A stretch of DNA of 64,000 nucleotides from Myxococcales bacterium (lineage in GTDB: Bacteria; Myxococcota_A; UBA9042). The stretch covers positions 1-64,000 of the forward strand of contig CANLIC010000002.1 in NCBI GenBank assembly GCA_947491025.1. Reading direction: 5' to 3'. The number at the start of each line of letters is the position of its first letter. Position 1 is the stretch's first letter. Positions 51,229 to 60,938 of this stretch are shown here, piece by piece. The notes beneath the pieces were generated by a model. The model saw only the letters and a program-made list of their open reading frames with translations. It made no database searches and had not been told where the DNA came from. The translations under genes and the position numbers were made by a program.

Positions 51229-54200
51229 ATGTCCGCTTGTCGCATGTCGCCTGGATTCGGCGGACAAGCGTTGCGCGTCCTGGCTCTGGCGGCGATGCTT
51301 GTCGCGGGCTGCTCGGACAAAAACAAGCCGGTGACGGGCTTTACCAACCCCTACGCGGACACGACAGAAGACAGCGGCGGCCTCGCCGACATCACGGGCG
51401 ATGGCGGCCAGGGTGACGCTGGCGGCGCTCCGGTCGATAAGGCCTGCAAGATCGACAACGACTGCGGCAAGGGGCAGGTCTGCCACGCCTCGCTCGGTTG
51501 GTGCCTGTCGTTGCCGTGCAAACCCGGCGCCAAGCAGTGCCTCGGGCCCTACGCCGCCGAATGCAACGGCGACGGCACGGGCCTGTTGACCCCAGCGAAG
51601 CTCTGCCCGAGCGGCACCGTCTGCAAAGAGGGCGCCTGCAGCCAGTCGGGCTGCGGCGATGGACTCTGCGATGCGGCCACCGGCGAAGCCTGCGGCACCT
51701 GCCCCACCGACTGCGGCTCGTGCCAGGCCCAGTGCGGCGACGGCCTGTGCGCGCCGACCGAGTCGTGCAAGGAATGCGCAGCAGATTGCGGCCCGTGCAA
51801 GGACGAGGGCGGCTGCACGGCCAGCGACAAGCCGGGCTGCCAGGGCTGCAGCTGCGAGCTGTGCGTGTGCAAGGTCGATCCCGCCTGCTGCAGCGGCATC
51901 TGGGACGACGCCTGCGTCGGGCTCTGCCAGCAGTGCGGCACCCCCTGCAGCGCGACTTGCGGCAACGGCACGTGCGAGCCCAAAGCCGAGGAGAGTTGCA
52001 AGTCCTGCGCCGCCGACTGCGGATCGTGCCCGGCGAGCTGTGGCGACGGCGTTTGCGCCGCCGGCGCTGGCGAGTCGTGCAACAGCTGCGCCCTCGACTG
52101 CGGCGCTTGCAGCGCCTGTGGCGACGGCGTCTGCGCGCCCACCTTCGGCGAGAGCTGCGAGACCTGCGCGGCCGATTGTGGCGCTTGCAAGACCTGTGGC
52201 GACGGCCTGTGCCACATCCCAAGCGGCGAGAGCTGCCAGGCCTGTCCGGCCGACTGTGGCACCTGCCCGAAGGCTTGCGGCGACGGCGTCTGCAGCGCCA
52301 AGGCCGGCGAGAGCTGCAGCAGCTGCAGCGAAGACTGTGGCAGCTGCGACGCCTGCGGCGACGGCGTCTGCGCGGCCGCCAACGGCGAGACTTGCAGCAC
52401 CTGCACCAAGGACTGCGGCGCCTGCCCAAGCTGCGGCGACAATGCCTGCCAGCCGGACGCCGGCGAGTCGTGCAGCGATTGCCCCGGCGACTGTGGCGTC
52501 TGCAAGCCGACCTGCGGCGACGGGCTCTGCGAGGCCGGCAAGCTCGAGAGCTGCAGCGCCTGCCCGGACGATTGCGGCGCCTGCCCGGCGAGCTGCGGCG
52601 ATGGCACCTGCCAGCTACAGAGTGAGACGTGCAAGGAGTGCCCGAAGGATTGCGGTGCCTGCAAGCCGACCTGCGGCGACGGCACCTGCAACGGCGAGGA
52701 GACCTGCAAGACCTGCGCCGGCGACTGCGGGTTGTGCCCGCCCACCTGCGGCGACGGACAATGCCTGGGCAGCGAGTCGTGCGGCACCTGTCCCCAGGAC
52801 TGCGGCAGCTGTCCGGCGAGCTGCGGCGACGGCAAGTGCAACGGCCTCGAGTCCTGCCAGACCTGTCCCGGCGACTGCGGCGCATGTGCAGCCGTCTGCG
52901 GCGATGGCGCCTGCAACGGTCAAGAGACCTGCTCGAGCTGCGATAAGGACTGCGGCGCTTGCCCGGCGAGCTGCGGCGACAAGCTGTGCAACGGCCAGGA
53001 GACCTGCAAGACCTGCGCAGCGGACTGCGGCGCCTGCCCGGCGAGCTGCGGCGACGGCACCTGCCAGCCAGCGGCCGGCGAATCATGCCAGGCCTGTCCG
53101 ACCGACTGCGGCGCCTGCCCGGCCAAGTGCGGCGACGGCACCTGCGACCCCGGCAAGGGCGAGACGTGCATCAGCTGCGCCGCGGACTGCGGGGCCTGCC
53201 CAGGCAAGTGCGGCGACGGCATCTGCGCGCCGAGCCAGGGCGAGAGTTGCCAGAGCTGCGCCGCCGACTGTGGCACCTGCCCCGGCAAGTGCGGCGACGG
53301 CCTGTGCACACCCAAGGACGGCGAGAGCTGCACCAGCTGCGCCGCCGATTGTGGCGCCTGCCCCGCCCAGTGCGGTGACGGTGTCTGTAGTGCGGTGGCC
53401 GGCGAGAGCTGCAGCAGCTGCGAGAAAGACTGCGGCCCCTGCGGCCCGGGCTGCGGCGACGGCGTGTGCAACGCGCTCGGTGGCGAAGATTGCAAGGCCT
53501 GCCCGAAGGACTGCGGCTCCTGCGGCGATGGCTGCACGGCCACGCAGAGCGCGGGCTGCGGCGGCTGCGGCTGCGAGGCCTGCGTCTGCGCCAAGGACGC
53601 CTTCTGCTGCAGCGGCGCCTGGGATCAAATCTGCGTCAACCTGTGCGCCAGCCAGTGCAATGGCGGCTGCAAAGGTATCTGTGGCAACAAGGTCTGCGAG
53701 CCCGGCGAGAGCTGCTCGGCCTGCCCGGGCGATTGCGGCCCCTGCCCGGTGACCTGCGGCGACGGCAAGTGCGACGCCGCCGCGGGCGAGTCTTGCAGCA
53801 GCTGCGCCAAGGACTGCGGCGCCTGCGGGCCGGTCTGCGGCGATGGCGTCTGTTCGATCAAGGAGGGCGAGACCTGCGCCGGCTGCGCCAAAGACTGCGG
53901 CACCTGCCCGGGCGTATGCGGCGACAACAAGTGCGATCCTAGCGAGACCTGCAGCTCGTGCAGCAAGGACTGCGGCGCCTGCCCGGCCAAGTGCGGCGAT
54001 GCGCTCTGCGACGCCGCCAAGGGTGAGACCTGCACCACCTGCCCGAGCGACTGCGGCGCCTGCCCGGCCAAGTGCGGCGACGGCCAATGCAGCCCGCTGC
54101 TCGGCGAGGACTGCACAACGTGCCCGAAGGACTGCAACTTCGACTGCCCCGCCAAGTGCGGCGACGGCCTCTGCGATCCCAAGGGCAGCGAGAACTGCAA

Positions 54201-57189
54201 GATCTGCCCCACCGACTGCGGCACCTGCGCGCCGCTCTGTGGCGATGGCGCCTGTGACGCCGGGGGCAGCGAGACCTGCGCTAGCTGTGCCAAGGATTGT
54301 GGCGCCTGCCCGAAGAACGACGGCTGTCAGACCTCACCCAAGGCCGGCTGCGATGGGTGCGGCTGCGAGAAGTGCGTCTGCGACGCCGACGCATTCTGCT
54401 GCGCCACCGCCTGGGACGACAGCTGCGTCGCGGCCTGCAAGGGCAACTGCGGCGGCTGCGGCACCGCCTGCGTGCCCAAGTGCACCGGCAAGCAGTGCAG
54501 CGCCGATGGCTGCGGTGGCTCCTGTGGCCTCTGCCCTGGCGGCACCGCCTGCGACGCCAGCGGCCAGTGCAAGACCATCCCCAGCGGCTGCGGCGACGGC
54601 ATCTGCAAGCCCATCGACGGCGAGGACTGCAAGACCTGCGCCGCGGACTGCGGCAGCTGCCCCGATGTCTGCGGCAACGGCACCTGCGCCCCCGGCGAGA
54701 CCTGCAGCGCCTGCCCGACCGACTGCGGAGTCTGCCCGCTGCAGTGCGGCAACGGCACCTGCGAACAAGGCGAGTCGTGCCAGAGCTGCGCCAAGGACTG
54801 CTGCCCGACGCCGAGCTGCGGCAACCTCGGCTGCGATCCCGACAGCGGCGAGACCTGCACCAACTGCCCGCAAGACTGCGGCCTCTGCCCCTGCTCTAAA
54901 GCGTGTGGCGGCAAGGTCTGCGGCGACGACGGCTGCGGCGGCTCCTGCGGCGCCTGCAAGGGCGACCAGTACTGCAGCAGCGCCGGCAAGTGCGTCTGCG
55001 CGCCCAACTGCAAGGGCAAACAGTGCGGCAGCGACGGCTGCGGCGGCTCCTGCGGCACCTGCTCCAGCGATACCCAGTGCAACGCCGCAGTCGGCCTCTG
55101 CCTGCCCAAGTGCGTGCCCTCGTGCGGCAAGAAGGCGTGCGGCGGCGACGGCTGCGGCGGCGAGTGCGGCATCTGCAGCGGCGGCACGTCGTGTGTCCAG
55201 GGCCAATGCGTCAAGCCGGTCGAGTGCTTCGACGACGTCGATTGCGACGACAAGGACAAGTGCACCATCGACTTCTGCGCCAGCGGCATCTGCGGCCACC
55301 AGCCCTCGTCGTCGCCGGCGTGCTGCCCTGACCAGGACAAGGACTCGATCTGCGACAGCAAAGACAACTGCCCGCAGGCGCCCAACCCCGGTCAGCCAGA
55401 CGCGGACAAGGACGGCAAGGGCGACGCCTGCGACGATGATGTCGACAACGACGGCGTCGCCAACGCCAAGGACAACTGCGCAGAGGTCTTCAACCCGACG
55501 CAGCAGAACACCGACGGCGACGGCCAGGGCGACGCCTGCGACGTTGACGACGACAACGACACCATCCTCGACCCCAACGACAACTGCGCGCTGCAGAAGA
55601 ACGCCAACCAGGCTGACGCCGACAGCGACCTCGTCGGCGATGTCTGCGACGCCTGCCCGAAGGTCCCTGACGACGGCAAGACCGACGGCGACAAGGACGG
55701 CGTCGGCGACGCCTGCGACAACTGCAAGCAGACCGCCAATGTCGACCAGAAGGACACCGACGCCGACGGCATCGGCGATGCGTGCGACAGCGACATCGAC
55801 GGCGACGGCTTCCCCAACGGCAGCGATTGCGCGCCGCTCGACAAGGACGCGCCCTACGCCCTCGACCTGCCCTGCAATGGCAAGGACGACAACTGCAACG
55901 GCAGCACCGATGAGGCCGGCGTGGTGCTCTGGAATTGGAACAGCACGACCGAGGGCTGGACGTTCACGCCGAAGATCCAGAACGTCGGCTGGCAGCGCAG
56001 TGAGGTGGAGGCGTGGTCGCCGCCTGGCGCGCTCTACTATGGCAATGGCGTCAACTTCGCCTCGGGCGACCAGCCGAATCAGGGTGACGCCACCTCGCCG
56101 GTGGTGGAGCTGCCGCCGGCCAAGGTCATTACGCTCGCCTACCGCTACATGTTCGCGATCGAGGGTGGCACGACCTACGACAAGATCTCGCTCGCGGTGG
56201 CCAGCGAGAAGGACAATTTCGGCGCCTGGACCACGGTGATGCAGAAGGGCGCGACGACGGTGGTCATGAAGTGGGCGACGCAGCTCGTCGACTTGTCCTC
56301 CTTCGCCGGCCAACGGATCCGCTTCCGCTTTCGCTTCGAGTCAGTCGACGGCGTCGAGAACGAGAAGTACCTTGGCGTTGTCATCGACGACTTCGCCATC
56401 GCGGCCCCGGGCACCACGGCGCCCGACACCGACAAGGACGGCAAGGCCGATGTCTGCGACAGCGACGACGACGGCGACAGCCTCGCCGACGGCGTCGACA
56501 ATTGCGCCCAGCTCGCCAACCCGCAGCAGACCGACACCGACAAGGACGGCATCGGCGACGCCTGCGATGGCGATGACGACGGCGACAACATTGCCGATGG
56601 CCTCGACAATTGCCCGCTGGCGGCCAACCCCAGCCAGGCCGATGGCGACAAGGACGGCAAGGGCGATGCCTGCGACGACGCCGGCAGCGCCCTGCCCTGG
56701 CTCGAGACCTTCAACGCCTACAAGACGAGCTTCGCCGAGGGCGGCTGGTCGAGCTTTGTCGAGCCCAACTTCGGCGCCACCGACGTCTTTGCCTTGCAGG
56801 GCAGCGCCGGCAACAAGCGGGCTCAGCTCCAAGCGTCGGGCAACTTCCCGGTCCTCAAACAGGTCGCCGCTTGGCTCGTCGGACCCGAGGTCCCTGTCGG
56901 CACGACCAAGAAGGCGTCGCTCTCGTTCTCGCTCGACTATTCGCAGTCCGGAGTCCCCGGCGGCATCGTGGTCCCGTCGACGCTGCAGGTGCGCATCAGC
57001 GTCGACGGCGGCAAGACCTGGCTCTCGGTCGGCACCATCAACGTCGCGACCGGGACCAAGGCCTTCACGCTGCCGATCGACGCCTTCTTGACCGGCAAGG
57101 GCGCGGTGCGGGTGGGTTTCCTCGTGATGGGCACCGCCATCGGTCAGCTCCGCTGGCGTATCGACGATGTCGGCATCAGCGCCAACTGA
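51229..57189 (+). CDS. giant Cys-rich repeat lipoprotein with TSP3 repeats
   Basis: 1986 residues from ATG 51229 (GGGAGG 6 nt upstream), lipobox LVAGC. Residues ~142-1224 hold 34 units of ~24-28 residues, consensus CGDGxCxxxxGExCxxCxxDCGxCpa, each with six Cys, interrupted three times by a different module GCxGCxCExCVCxxDxxCCxxxWDxxCV. Next are GCGGxCGxC mini-repeats, a block of thrombospondin type 3-like Ca-binding repeats (DKDGKGDACDDDVDNDGV; about 1365-1560), a beta-sandwich (about 1565-1725), two more TSP3-like units and a final beta-sandwich. TSP3 motifs bind calcium along a rod. The whole looks like a long, disulphide-stapled stalk presenting C-terminal sandwich domains, probably an adhesin or matrix protein. 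Followed 4 bp later by the IMPase gene. Confidence 0.92.
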   Translation: MSACRMSPGFGGQALRVLALAAMLVAGCSDKNKPVTGFTNPYADTTEDSGGLADITGDGGQGDAGGAPVDKACKIDNDCGKGQVCHASLGWCLSLPCKPGAKQCLGPYAAECNGDGTGLLTPAKLCPSGTVCKEGACSQSGCGDGLCDAATGEACGTCPTDCGSCQAQCGDGLCAPTESCKECAADCGPCKDEGGCTASDKPGCQGCSCELCVCKVDPACCSGIWDDACVGLCQQCGTPCSATCGNGTCEPKAEESCKSCAADCGSCPASCGDGVCAAGAGESCNSCALDCGACSACGDGVCAPTFGESCETCAADCGACKTCGDGLCHIPSGESCQACPADCGTCPKACGDGVCSAKAGESCSSCSEDCGSCDACGDGVCAAANGETCSTCTKDCGACPSCGDNACQPDAGESCSDCPGDCGVCKPTCGDGLCEAGKLESCSACPDDCGACPASCGDGTCQLQSETCKECPKDCGACKPTCGDGTCNGEETCKTCAGDCGLCPPTCGDGQCLGSESCGTCPQDCGSCPASCGDGKCNGLESCQTCPGDCGACAAVCGDGACNGQETCSSCDKDCGACPASCGDKLCNGQETCKTCAADCGACPASCGDGTCQPAAGESCQACPTDCGACPAKCGDGTCDPGKGETCISCAADCGACPGKCGDGICAPSQGESCQSCAADCGTCPGKCGDGLCTPKDGESCTSCAADCGACPAQCGDGVCSAVAGESCSSCEKDCGPCGPGCGDGVCNALGGEDCKACPKDCGSCGDGCTATQSAGCGGCGCEACVCAKDAFCCSGAWDQICVNLCASQCNGGCKGICGNKVCEPGESCSACPGDCGPCPVTCGDGKCDAAAGESCSSCAKDCGACGPVCGDGVCSIKEGETCAGCAKDCGTCPGVCGDNKCDPSETCSSCSKDCGACPAKCGDALCDAAKGETCTTCPSDCGACPAKCGDGQCSPLLGEDCTTCPKDCNFDCPAKCGDGLCDPKGSENCKICPTDCGTCAPLCGDGACDAGGSETCASCAKDCGACPKNDGCQTSPKAGCDGCGCEKCVCDADAFCCATAWDDSCVAACKGNCGGCGTACVPKCTGKQCSADGCGGSCGLCPGGTACDASGQCKTIPSGCGDGICKPIDGEDCKTCAADCGSCPDVCGNGTCAPGETCSACPTDCGVCPLQCGNGTCEQGESCQSCAKDCCPTPSCGNLGCDPDSGETCTNCPQDCGLCPCSKACGGKVCGDDGCGGSCGACKGDQYCSSAGKCVCAPNCKGKQCGSDGCGGSCGTCSSDTQCNAAVGLCLPKCVPSCGKKACGGDGCGGECGICSGGTSCVQGQCVKPVECFDDVDCDDKDKCTIDFCASGICGHQPSSSPACCPDQDKDSICDSKDNCPQAPNPGQPDADKDGKGDACDDDVDNDGVANAKDNCAEVFNPTQQNTDGDGQGDACDVDDDNDTILDPNDNCALQKNANQADADSDLVGDVCDACPKVPDDGKTDGDKDGVGDACDNCKQTANVDQKDTDADGIGDACDSDIDGDGFPNGSDCAPLDKDAPYALDLPCNGKDDNCNGSTDEAGVVLWNWNSTTEGWTFTPKIQNVGWQRSEVEAWSPPGALYYGNGVNFASGDQPNQGDATSPVVELPPAKVITLAYRYMFAIEGGTTYDKISLAVASEKDNFGAWTTVMQKGATTVVMKWATQLVDLSSFAGQRIRFRFRFESVDGVENEKYLGVVIDDFAIAAPGTTAPDTDKDGKADVCDSDDDGDSLADGVDNCAQLANPQQTDTDKDGIGDACDGDDDGDNIADGLDNCPLAANPSQADGDKDGKGDACDDAGSALPWLETFNAYKTSFAEGGWSSFVEPNFGATDVFALQGSAGNKRAQLQASGNFPVLKQVAAWLVGPEVPVGTTKKASLSFSLDYSQSGVPGGIVVPSTLQVRISVDGGKTWLSVGTINVATGTKAFTLPIDAFLTGKGAVRVGFLVMGTAIGQLRWRIDDVGISAN
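51652..54900 (+). repeat. 34-unit coding repeat array (six-Cys modules)
   Basis: Imperfect tandem repeats of roughly 72-84 bp encoding CGDG...GE.C..C..DCG.C units inside the giant lipoprotein gene. Units 11-16 are shorter (no GE-preceding insert), while the others keep it, suggesting two rounds of expansion. The GC-biased repeat creates long shadow frames on the opposite strand. Confidence 0.9.
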
Positions 57190-57193
57190 GGCC

Positions 57194-58066
57194 ATGCCCG
57201 ACCTGCCGCTGGCGCTGGCGTCGCGGCTCAAGATCGCGTTGCGCGCCGCCGAGTCGGCCGGCGCGATATTGATGCGTCACCTCGGCAGCGGGGCGTCGCT
57301 GCACGTCGAGCACAAGGGCGCGGTCGATCTGGTGACGGTGGCCGATCGCGAGGCAGAGGCCTGCGTACTCAGCGAGTTGGCCCTCAGCTTTCCCGAGGAT
57401 GGTCGCATCGGCGAAGAGACCGACGGCGCCGGTGGCCGCGAGGCTTGGGCGGCTACATCCCGACGGTCGACCTACTGCTGGGTGGTCGATCCGCTCGACG
57501 GCACCACAAACTTCGCTCATGGCCACTTGCAGTTCTGCGTCAGCATCGGCTTGCTTCGCGACGGTGTGCCGTGCCTCGGGGTGGTCCACGCTCCGGCCCG
57601 ACGCGAGACCTACGTCGGCGGCCAGGGCCTACCAGCGACCTGCAATGGGACGCCGATCCGCGTCAGCGCCGTAGAGACGTTGGCCGACGCCCTCATCGCG
57701 ACGGGCTTCCCCTACGATCGCCGGCCACGCATCGACACGCTGCTCGCGCGCTTGCGCGGCGTCCTGCTGAACTGCCAGGGCGTGCGGCGCGGCGGCTCGG
57801 CGGCGCTGGACCTCTGTGAATTGGCGGCTGGGCGGCTCGACGCGTACTACGAAGACACCCTGCAGCCCTGGGACATCGCTGCGGGCATCGCCATCGTCGA
57901 GGCCGCCGGCGGCGTCGTGCGCGGCTTCGGCGCCGTCGATCCGACCTGGAAGGTGTCTGCCAACGTGTTCGGAGGCACCGTGCTTGCGAGCAACCCCGGC
58001 CTCGGACCGAAGATGGCCGCTCTTCTGGCGAGCGCCGAGCCCGCGGTGAGAAGCGTCGACCTCTAG
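57194..58066 (+). CDS. inositol-monophosphatase-family enzyme
   Basis: 290 residues from ATG 57194 (GAGG 2-3 nt upstream; only 4 bp after the giant gene's stop). Mg-dependent phosphatase family that includes SuhB, CysQ-like and histidinol-phosphatase enzymes. Metal ligands are all present: E74-E75 (IGEETDG), D99-P-L-D102 (WVVDPLDGTTNFAHG) and D227 (PWDIAAG). The last motif fixes the IMPase rather than FBPase branch. Cytoplasmic, normal length. Its placement after the surface giant is probably read-through rather than functional coupling. Exact substrate (inositol-1-phosphate, PAP or histidinol phosphate) cannot be told apart by eye. Confidence 0.93.
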   Translation: MPDLPLALASRLKIALRAAESAGAILMRHLGSGASLHVEHKGAVDLVTVADREAEACVLSELALSFPEDGRIGEETDGAGGREAWAATSRRSTYCWVVDPLDGTTNFAHGHLQFCVSIGLLRDGVPCLGVVHAPARRETYVGGQGLPATCNGTPIRVSAVETLADALIATGFPYDRRPRIDTLLARLRGVLLNCQGVRRGGSAALDLCELAAGRLDAYYEDTLQPWDIAAGIAIVEAAGGVVRGFGAVDPTWKVSANVFGGTVLASNPGLGPKMAALLASAEPAVRSVDL

Positions 58067-58094
58067 ACGTCAACCATCGCCGAGACCACAGGCG

Positions 58095-60005
58095 CTAGTC
58101 GTCATCCTGGGCCTGTAGCCGCGCGCCGAAGCCAGGCGCTGGGCCGTCGATGGCCACCGAGCGGACGGCGGGACCGCTGCCGACGTCGGGACCGGCGACC
58201 GGAGCGATCAGCCCGCGGCCGGCGACATCGGCCTGCCCCTCGTCGCTGCCGGTCTGCTCCGGAACGCCCAGGCTCTCTTCCGCGGACCACAGGCGACGGT
58301 CGGCGTACTTGCTGCCCTCGCGCTGCCAGAATCGCTGCCAGGCTCGATGGCGGTGCCGCGGTGTATCGAGGTGCTGCAGCGCCACGCCGCCGACGAGCTG
58401 CCGCAGCGCCCGCTCGGCGTTGCGCGCCACAACGCGGTCGGGCGCCCGCAAGAGCCCGAGCAAAGCCGGCGCCAGCGTCTGGCCAGGGGCATACACCGGC
58501 ACCCCGAGCATGGCGAAGCCCTCGCCGAGCCACCGGTCTGGCGCAAGCCCCGGCTGCGTCCGCCACCAGTGCGCGACGGCATCCAGGGTCGGCAGACGGC
58601 GGTTGGCAATGACCTCAAGGGCGTGCCCAGCGGCGCGGCGCGCGGGCGCGGAGGCGTCGCGCAGCACCCGGGCCAGCGCCGGGGCAGCTTGGGCGTCAGC
58701 GGCGCCGGCCAGCGCCTGCGAAGCGAGGGTGCGGACTCGCGAGCGCAGCTCGGCGCTCCAGGCGACTCGGAAACCCTCAGGCTGATCGGCGAGCAGCTCG
58801 CGCAGCCGGGGCGCGTCGCCCTCGCTTTGCGCGGCGATCGCAGCGAGCAGCAACGTGGTCATGCGCTTGCGATCGGGTTGCTGGCGGGCGGCACCGAGCA
58901 GCAAGGCGCAGGCACAGGGCGCGTGTTGGGCGGCCAACGCGGAGGTGGCGGCGGCGCGCACGTTGGCAGCAGTGTCCCAAGACGCGGCCCAGGCGAGCGC
59001 ATCGCAGGCGCCCCCATCGAGCGCGCTCCAGTCGCCGAGGGTTCGGATCGCGGCCAACCGCTCGCCGACATTCCGGGCCTGCAGTCGGAGCGCCGCGGCG
59101 TCGAGGTGGGCCCGCAGGGTCGTCTGCACTTCGTGGCCCCAAGGCCAGCGGCGATCTTCATCGACGCAGCCGGTCTGGATCTCGGCGGCGTCGCAGAAGA
59201 TGCGCACGTGCAGGTGGTCGTCGTGGCGGCCAGCGTGGCTCGGCTCCTCGATCATGGCCCGCGCGCGATCGATGAGCACGGGATCGGCGCCGGCATCGAC
59301 GGCGGCCTGCAACACGGCGTCGCGGAGTCCCGCCGCGAGGTAGAGCCGTGCTACGTCGACCTCGGCGTCGCCGAGCAACGCAGCGACCAACTGCCAGGTG
59401 CGCGCAGCGTCAAAACGGACCGGGCGGCGCTTCCAGCGGCCGCTGCCCTGGTCATCGAATTGCACAAATCCGTCGGCGGTCAACGGCAGCCCCTTGGCGT
59501 CGAGCACGGGCAGCGGAAAGTCGACGTCGCGGCCGGCACGGTGGCTGTGGCTCCACCGCATGGTGCCGCCGCCGCGCAGGCTGAGGTTGCCGAGCCGCAA
59601 CGGCGCATCGGCGTTCTCGGGCCGCGCATGGAGACGGGCGGCGACCCGCTCGACGAAGGCGATGAGGCGTGGGCTGCCCCAGCGGGTATCGCGCTCGCGC
59701 ACGACGCTGAGCAGGCGCCAGCCCGGGCCACCGTCAGGGAGCGCGACCCCGCCGGGGAGCTGGCCGGAGTGGCAGGTGCCGATCGAAGTCGGCGGCGGGG
59801 AGGGCGTCATCGCCAAGGCGGCATCGACAGGCAGATTGGCCAGTGAGGCGACAGGGGGCAGCGGCGCCAGCGCGCTGACGAGGCTGGGAGTCGCGAGGCT
59901 GGAGAGCGCGAAGCCGGCCGCAACCAACACGACGAAGGCGCATGGGCGCCAGCGTCGGGCCGTCGCGACCCTCATCTGCCCGATGTCGTGCCCGGCGCGG
60001 CCCAT
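58095..60005 (-). CDS. exported MepA/M74-like murein endopeptidase with HEAT-like tail
   Basis: 636 residues from ATG 60005 (GGAGG 5 nt upstream). A signal peptide (PCAFVVLVAAGFALSSLATPSLVSA) directs export. Residues ~75-285 match the penicillin-insensitive murein endopeptidase family: LLSVVRERDTRWGSPRLIAF, the zinc ligands H153 and D160 in SHSHRAGRDVDFPL (H-x6-D), and H264/H266 in HDDHLHVRIF. It would cut peptide cross-links in peptidoglycan. Residues ~290-560 are helical repeats (AAIRTLGDWSALDG, RVRTLASQALAGAADAQAAPALARVLRDA) resembling HEAT/PBS units, absent from E. coli MepA (about 275 residues). A Gly/Pro-rich tail ends it. Divergent from the unknown gene at 60208. Confidence 0.88.
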   Translation of the reverse strand: MGRAGHDIGQMRVATARRWRPCAFVVLVAAGFALSSLATPSLVSALAPLPPVASLANLPVDAALAMTPSPPPTSIGTCHSGQLPGGVALPDGGPGWRLLSVVRERDTRWGSPRLIAFVERVAARLHARPENADAPLRLGNLSLRGGGTMRWSHSHRAGRDVDFPLPVLDAKGLPLTADGFVQFDDQGSGRWKRRPVRFDAARTWQLVAALLGDAEVDVARLYLAAGLRDAVLQAAVDAGADPVLIDRARAMIEEPSHAGRHDDHLHVRIFCDAAEIQTGCVDEDRRWPWGHEVQTTLRAHLDAAALRLQARNVGERLAAIRTLGDWSALDGGACDALAWAASWDTAANVRAAATSALAAQHAPCACALLLGAARQQPDRKRMTTLLLAAIAAQSEGDAPRLRELLADQPEGFRVAWSAELRSRVRTLASQALAGAADAQAAPALARVLRDASAPARRAAGHALEVIANRRLPTLDAVAHWWRTQPGLAPDRWLGEGFAMLGVPVYAPGQTLAPALLGLLRAPDRVVARNAERALRQLVGGVALQHLDTPRHRHRAWQRFWQREGSKYADRRLWSAEESLGVPEQTGSDEGQADVAGRGLIAPVAGPDVGSGPAVRSVAIDGPAPGFGARLQAQDDD

Positions 60006-60207
60006 CGAGACCTCCAGTCGCTCAGGATGCCGCGATCGTGCGCCGAGGGCAAATTCGTGCATCGTGCACAGCGATCTCTCGGCCGCCTGGCTCCCACGTT
60101 GGGGGGGTGAAGGTGAGGGGGCGTTTCGGACATTGGCAGGTGTCGCCGGCATCCCTACCATGGGGGAGCGCGCTGTGGCGGGGTGCCGGGCGCGGGGATG
60201 GAGCGAG

Positions 60208-60912
60208 ATGCGCTGGAGCGGCTCAACGAGCAAGACGATCGTGGCGGTCGCCGCCGCGTTGGGCCTCGCCGGCTGGGTGGCCGATGCGTGGCGCGAGCCC
60301 GCCGGTGCGCCGCCGCTCGAGTCCTCGCGTCAAGCCGGCCACGGCACGGCCTCGGGCTTGGGGCGCTACGTCGTGACGGCCCGATGGGGGCATCCAGAAG
60401 GGCCACGCAGCCCCGCAGATGTCGAGAATGTGCGCGCATTCGACTGGAGCGGCGAGCTGACCGTGGACTGCGGCGCCATCGCGTCCGTGGAGCCGCTGGC
60501 CATGGAGACGCCGCCGCCCGGCGCCGTGCCGACGCTGCTCCAACGGGTCGATACGCTCGGCGCGATCCAGCAGGGACCGGGCCGCGCAAAGGTGGCGATC
60601 GCGTCGCATGTCTCCGGCGACTGGGACGGTCTGCGCGCGGTGGTGGTGGGCTGCGGTGGCGGCCAAGGCGCCGCGCGGGGTCGGCCAGCGCTCGGCCTGC
60701 ACCTGCAGCAACGCGACTTCACCACGGCCTTGCGCGGTGGCCTCGACAACTTCTTTGTCGTGCCAGCACCCCAGGGTCAAACGCTGGAAGTGCGCATCGC
60801 TGAGGAGCTGGACCCGGCCAGCGCCCGCGGCAGTCGGGTCGCTGCGCCTGAGCCAGCCCCCGCGCCGACGCCCTTCCGCCGTCCCGAGCCCCTGCTGGCC
60901 GTCGGCGACTAG
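60208..60912 (+). CDS. exported protein of unknown function
   Basis: 234 residues from ATG 60208 (GGAG 4 nt upstream). The N-terminal TIVAVAAALGLAGWVADAW acts as an uncleaved anchor or signal peptide. The body is mostly beta, with two Cys (VDCGAIAS, VVGCGGGQG) that could form a disulphide, and a Pro-rich end. I do not recognise the family. It is divergent from the MepA-like gene (202 bp between starts) and convergent with the flotillin gene (26 bp). Confidence 0.7.
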   Translation: MRWSGSTSKTIVAVAAALGLAGWVADAWREPAGAPPLESSRQAGHGTASGLGRYVVTARWGHPEGPRSPADVENVRAFDWSGELTVDCGAIASVEPLAMETPPPGAVPTLLQRVDTLGAIQQGPGRAKVAIASHVSGDWDGLRAVVVGCGGGQGAARGRPALGLHLQQRDFTTALRGGLDNFFVVPAPQGQTLEVRIAEELDPASARGSRVAAPEPAPAPTPFRRPEPLLAVGD

Positions 60913-60938
60913 GCGCTGGCGACGCTGAATCCGCCTCG

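Noticed and set aside
51549-56313. Long minus-strand frames opposite the 34-repeat gene
   Set aside because: They are repetitive (SPQ..GQ.PQS) because the coding repeats on the plus strand are; no start site or independent signature.
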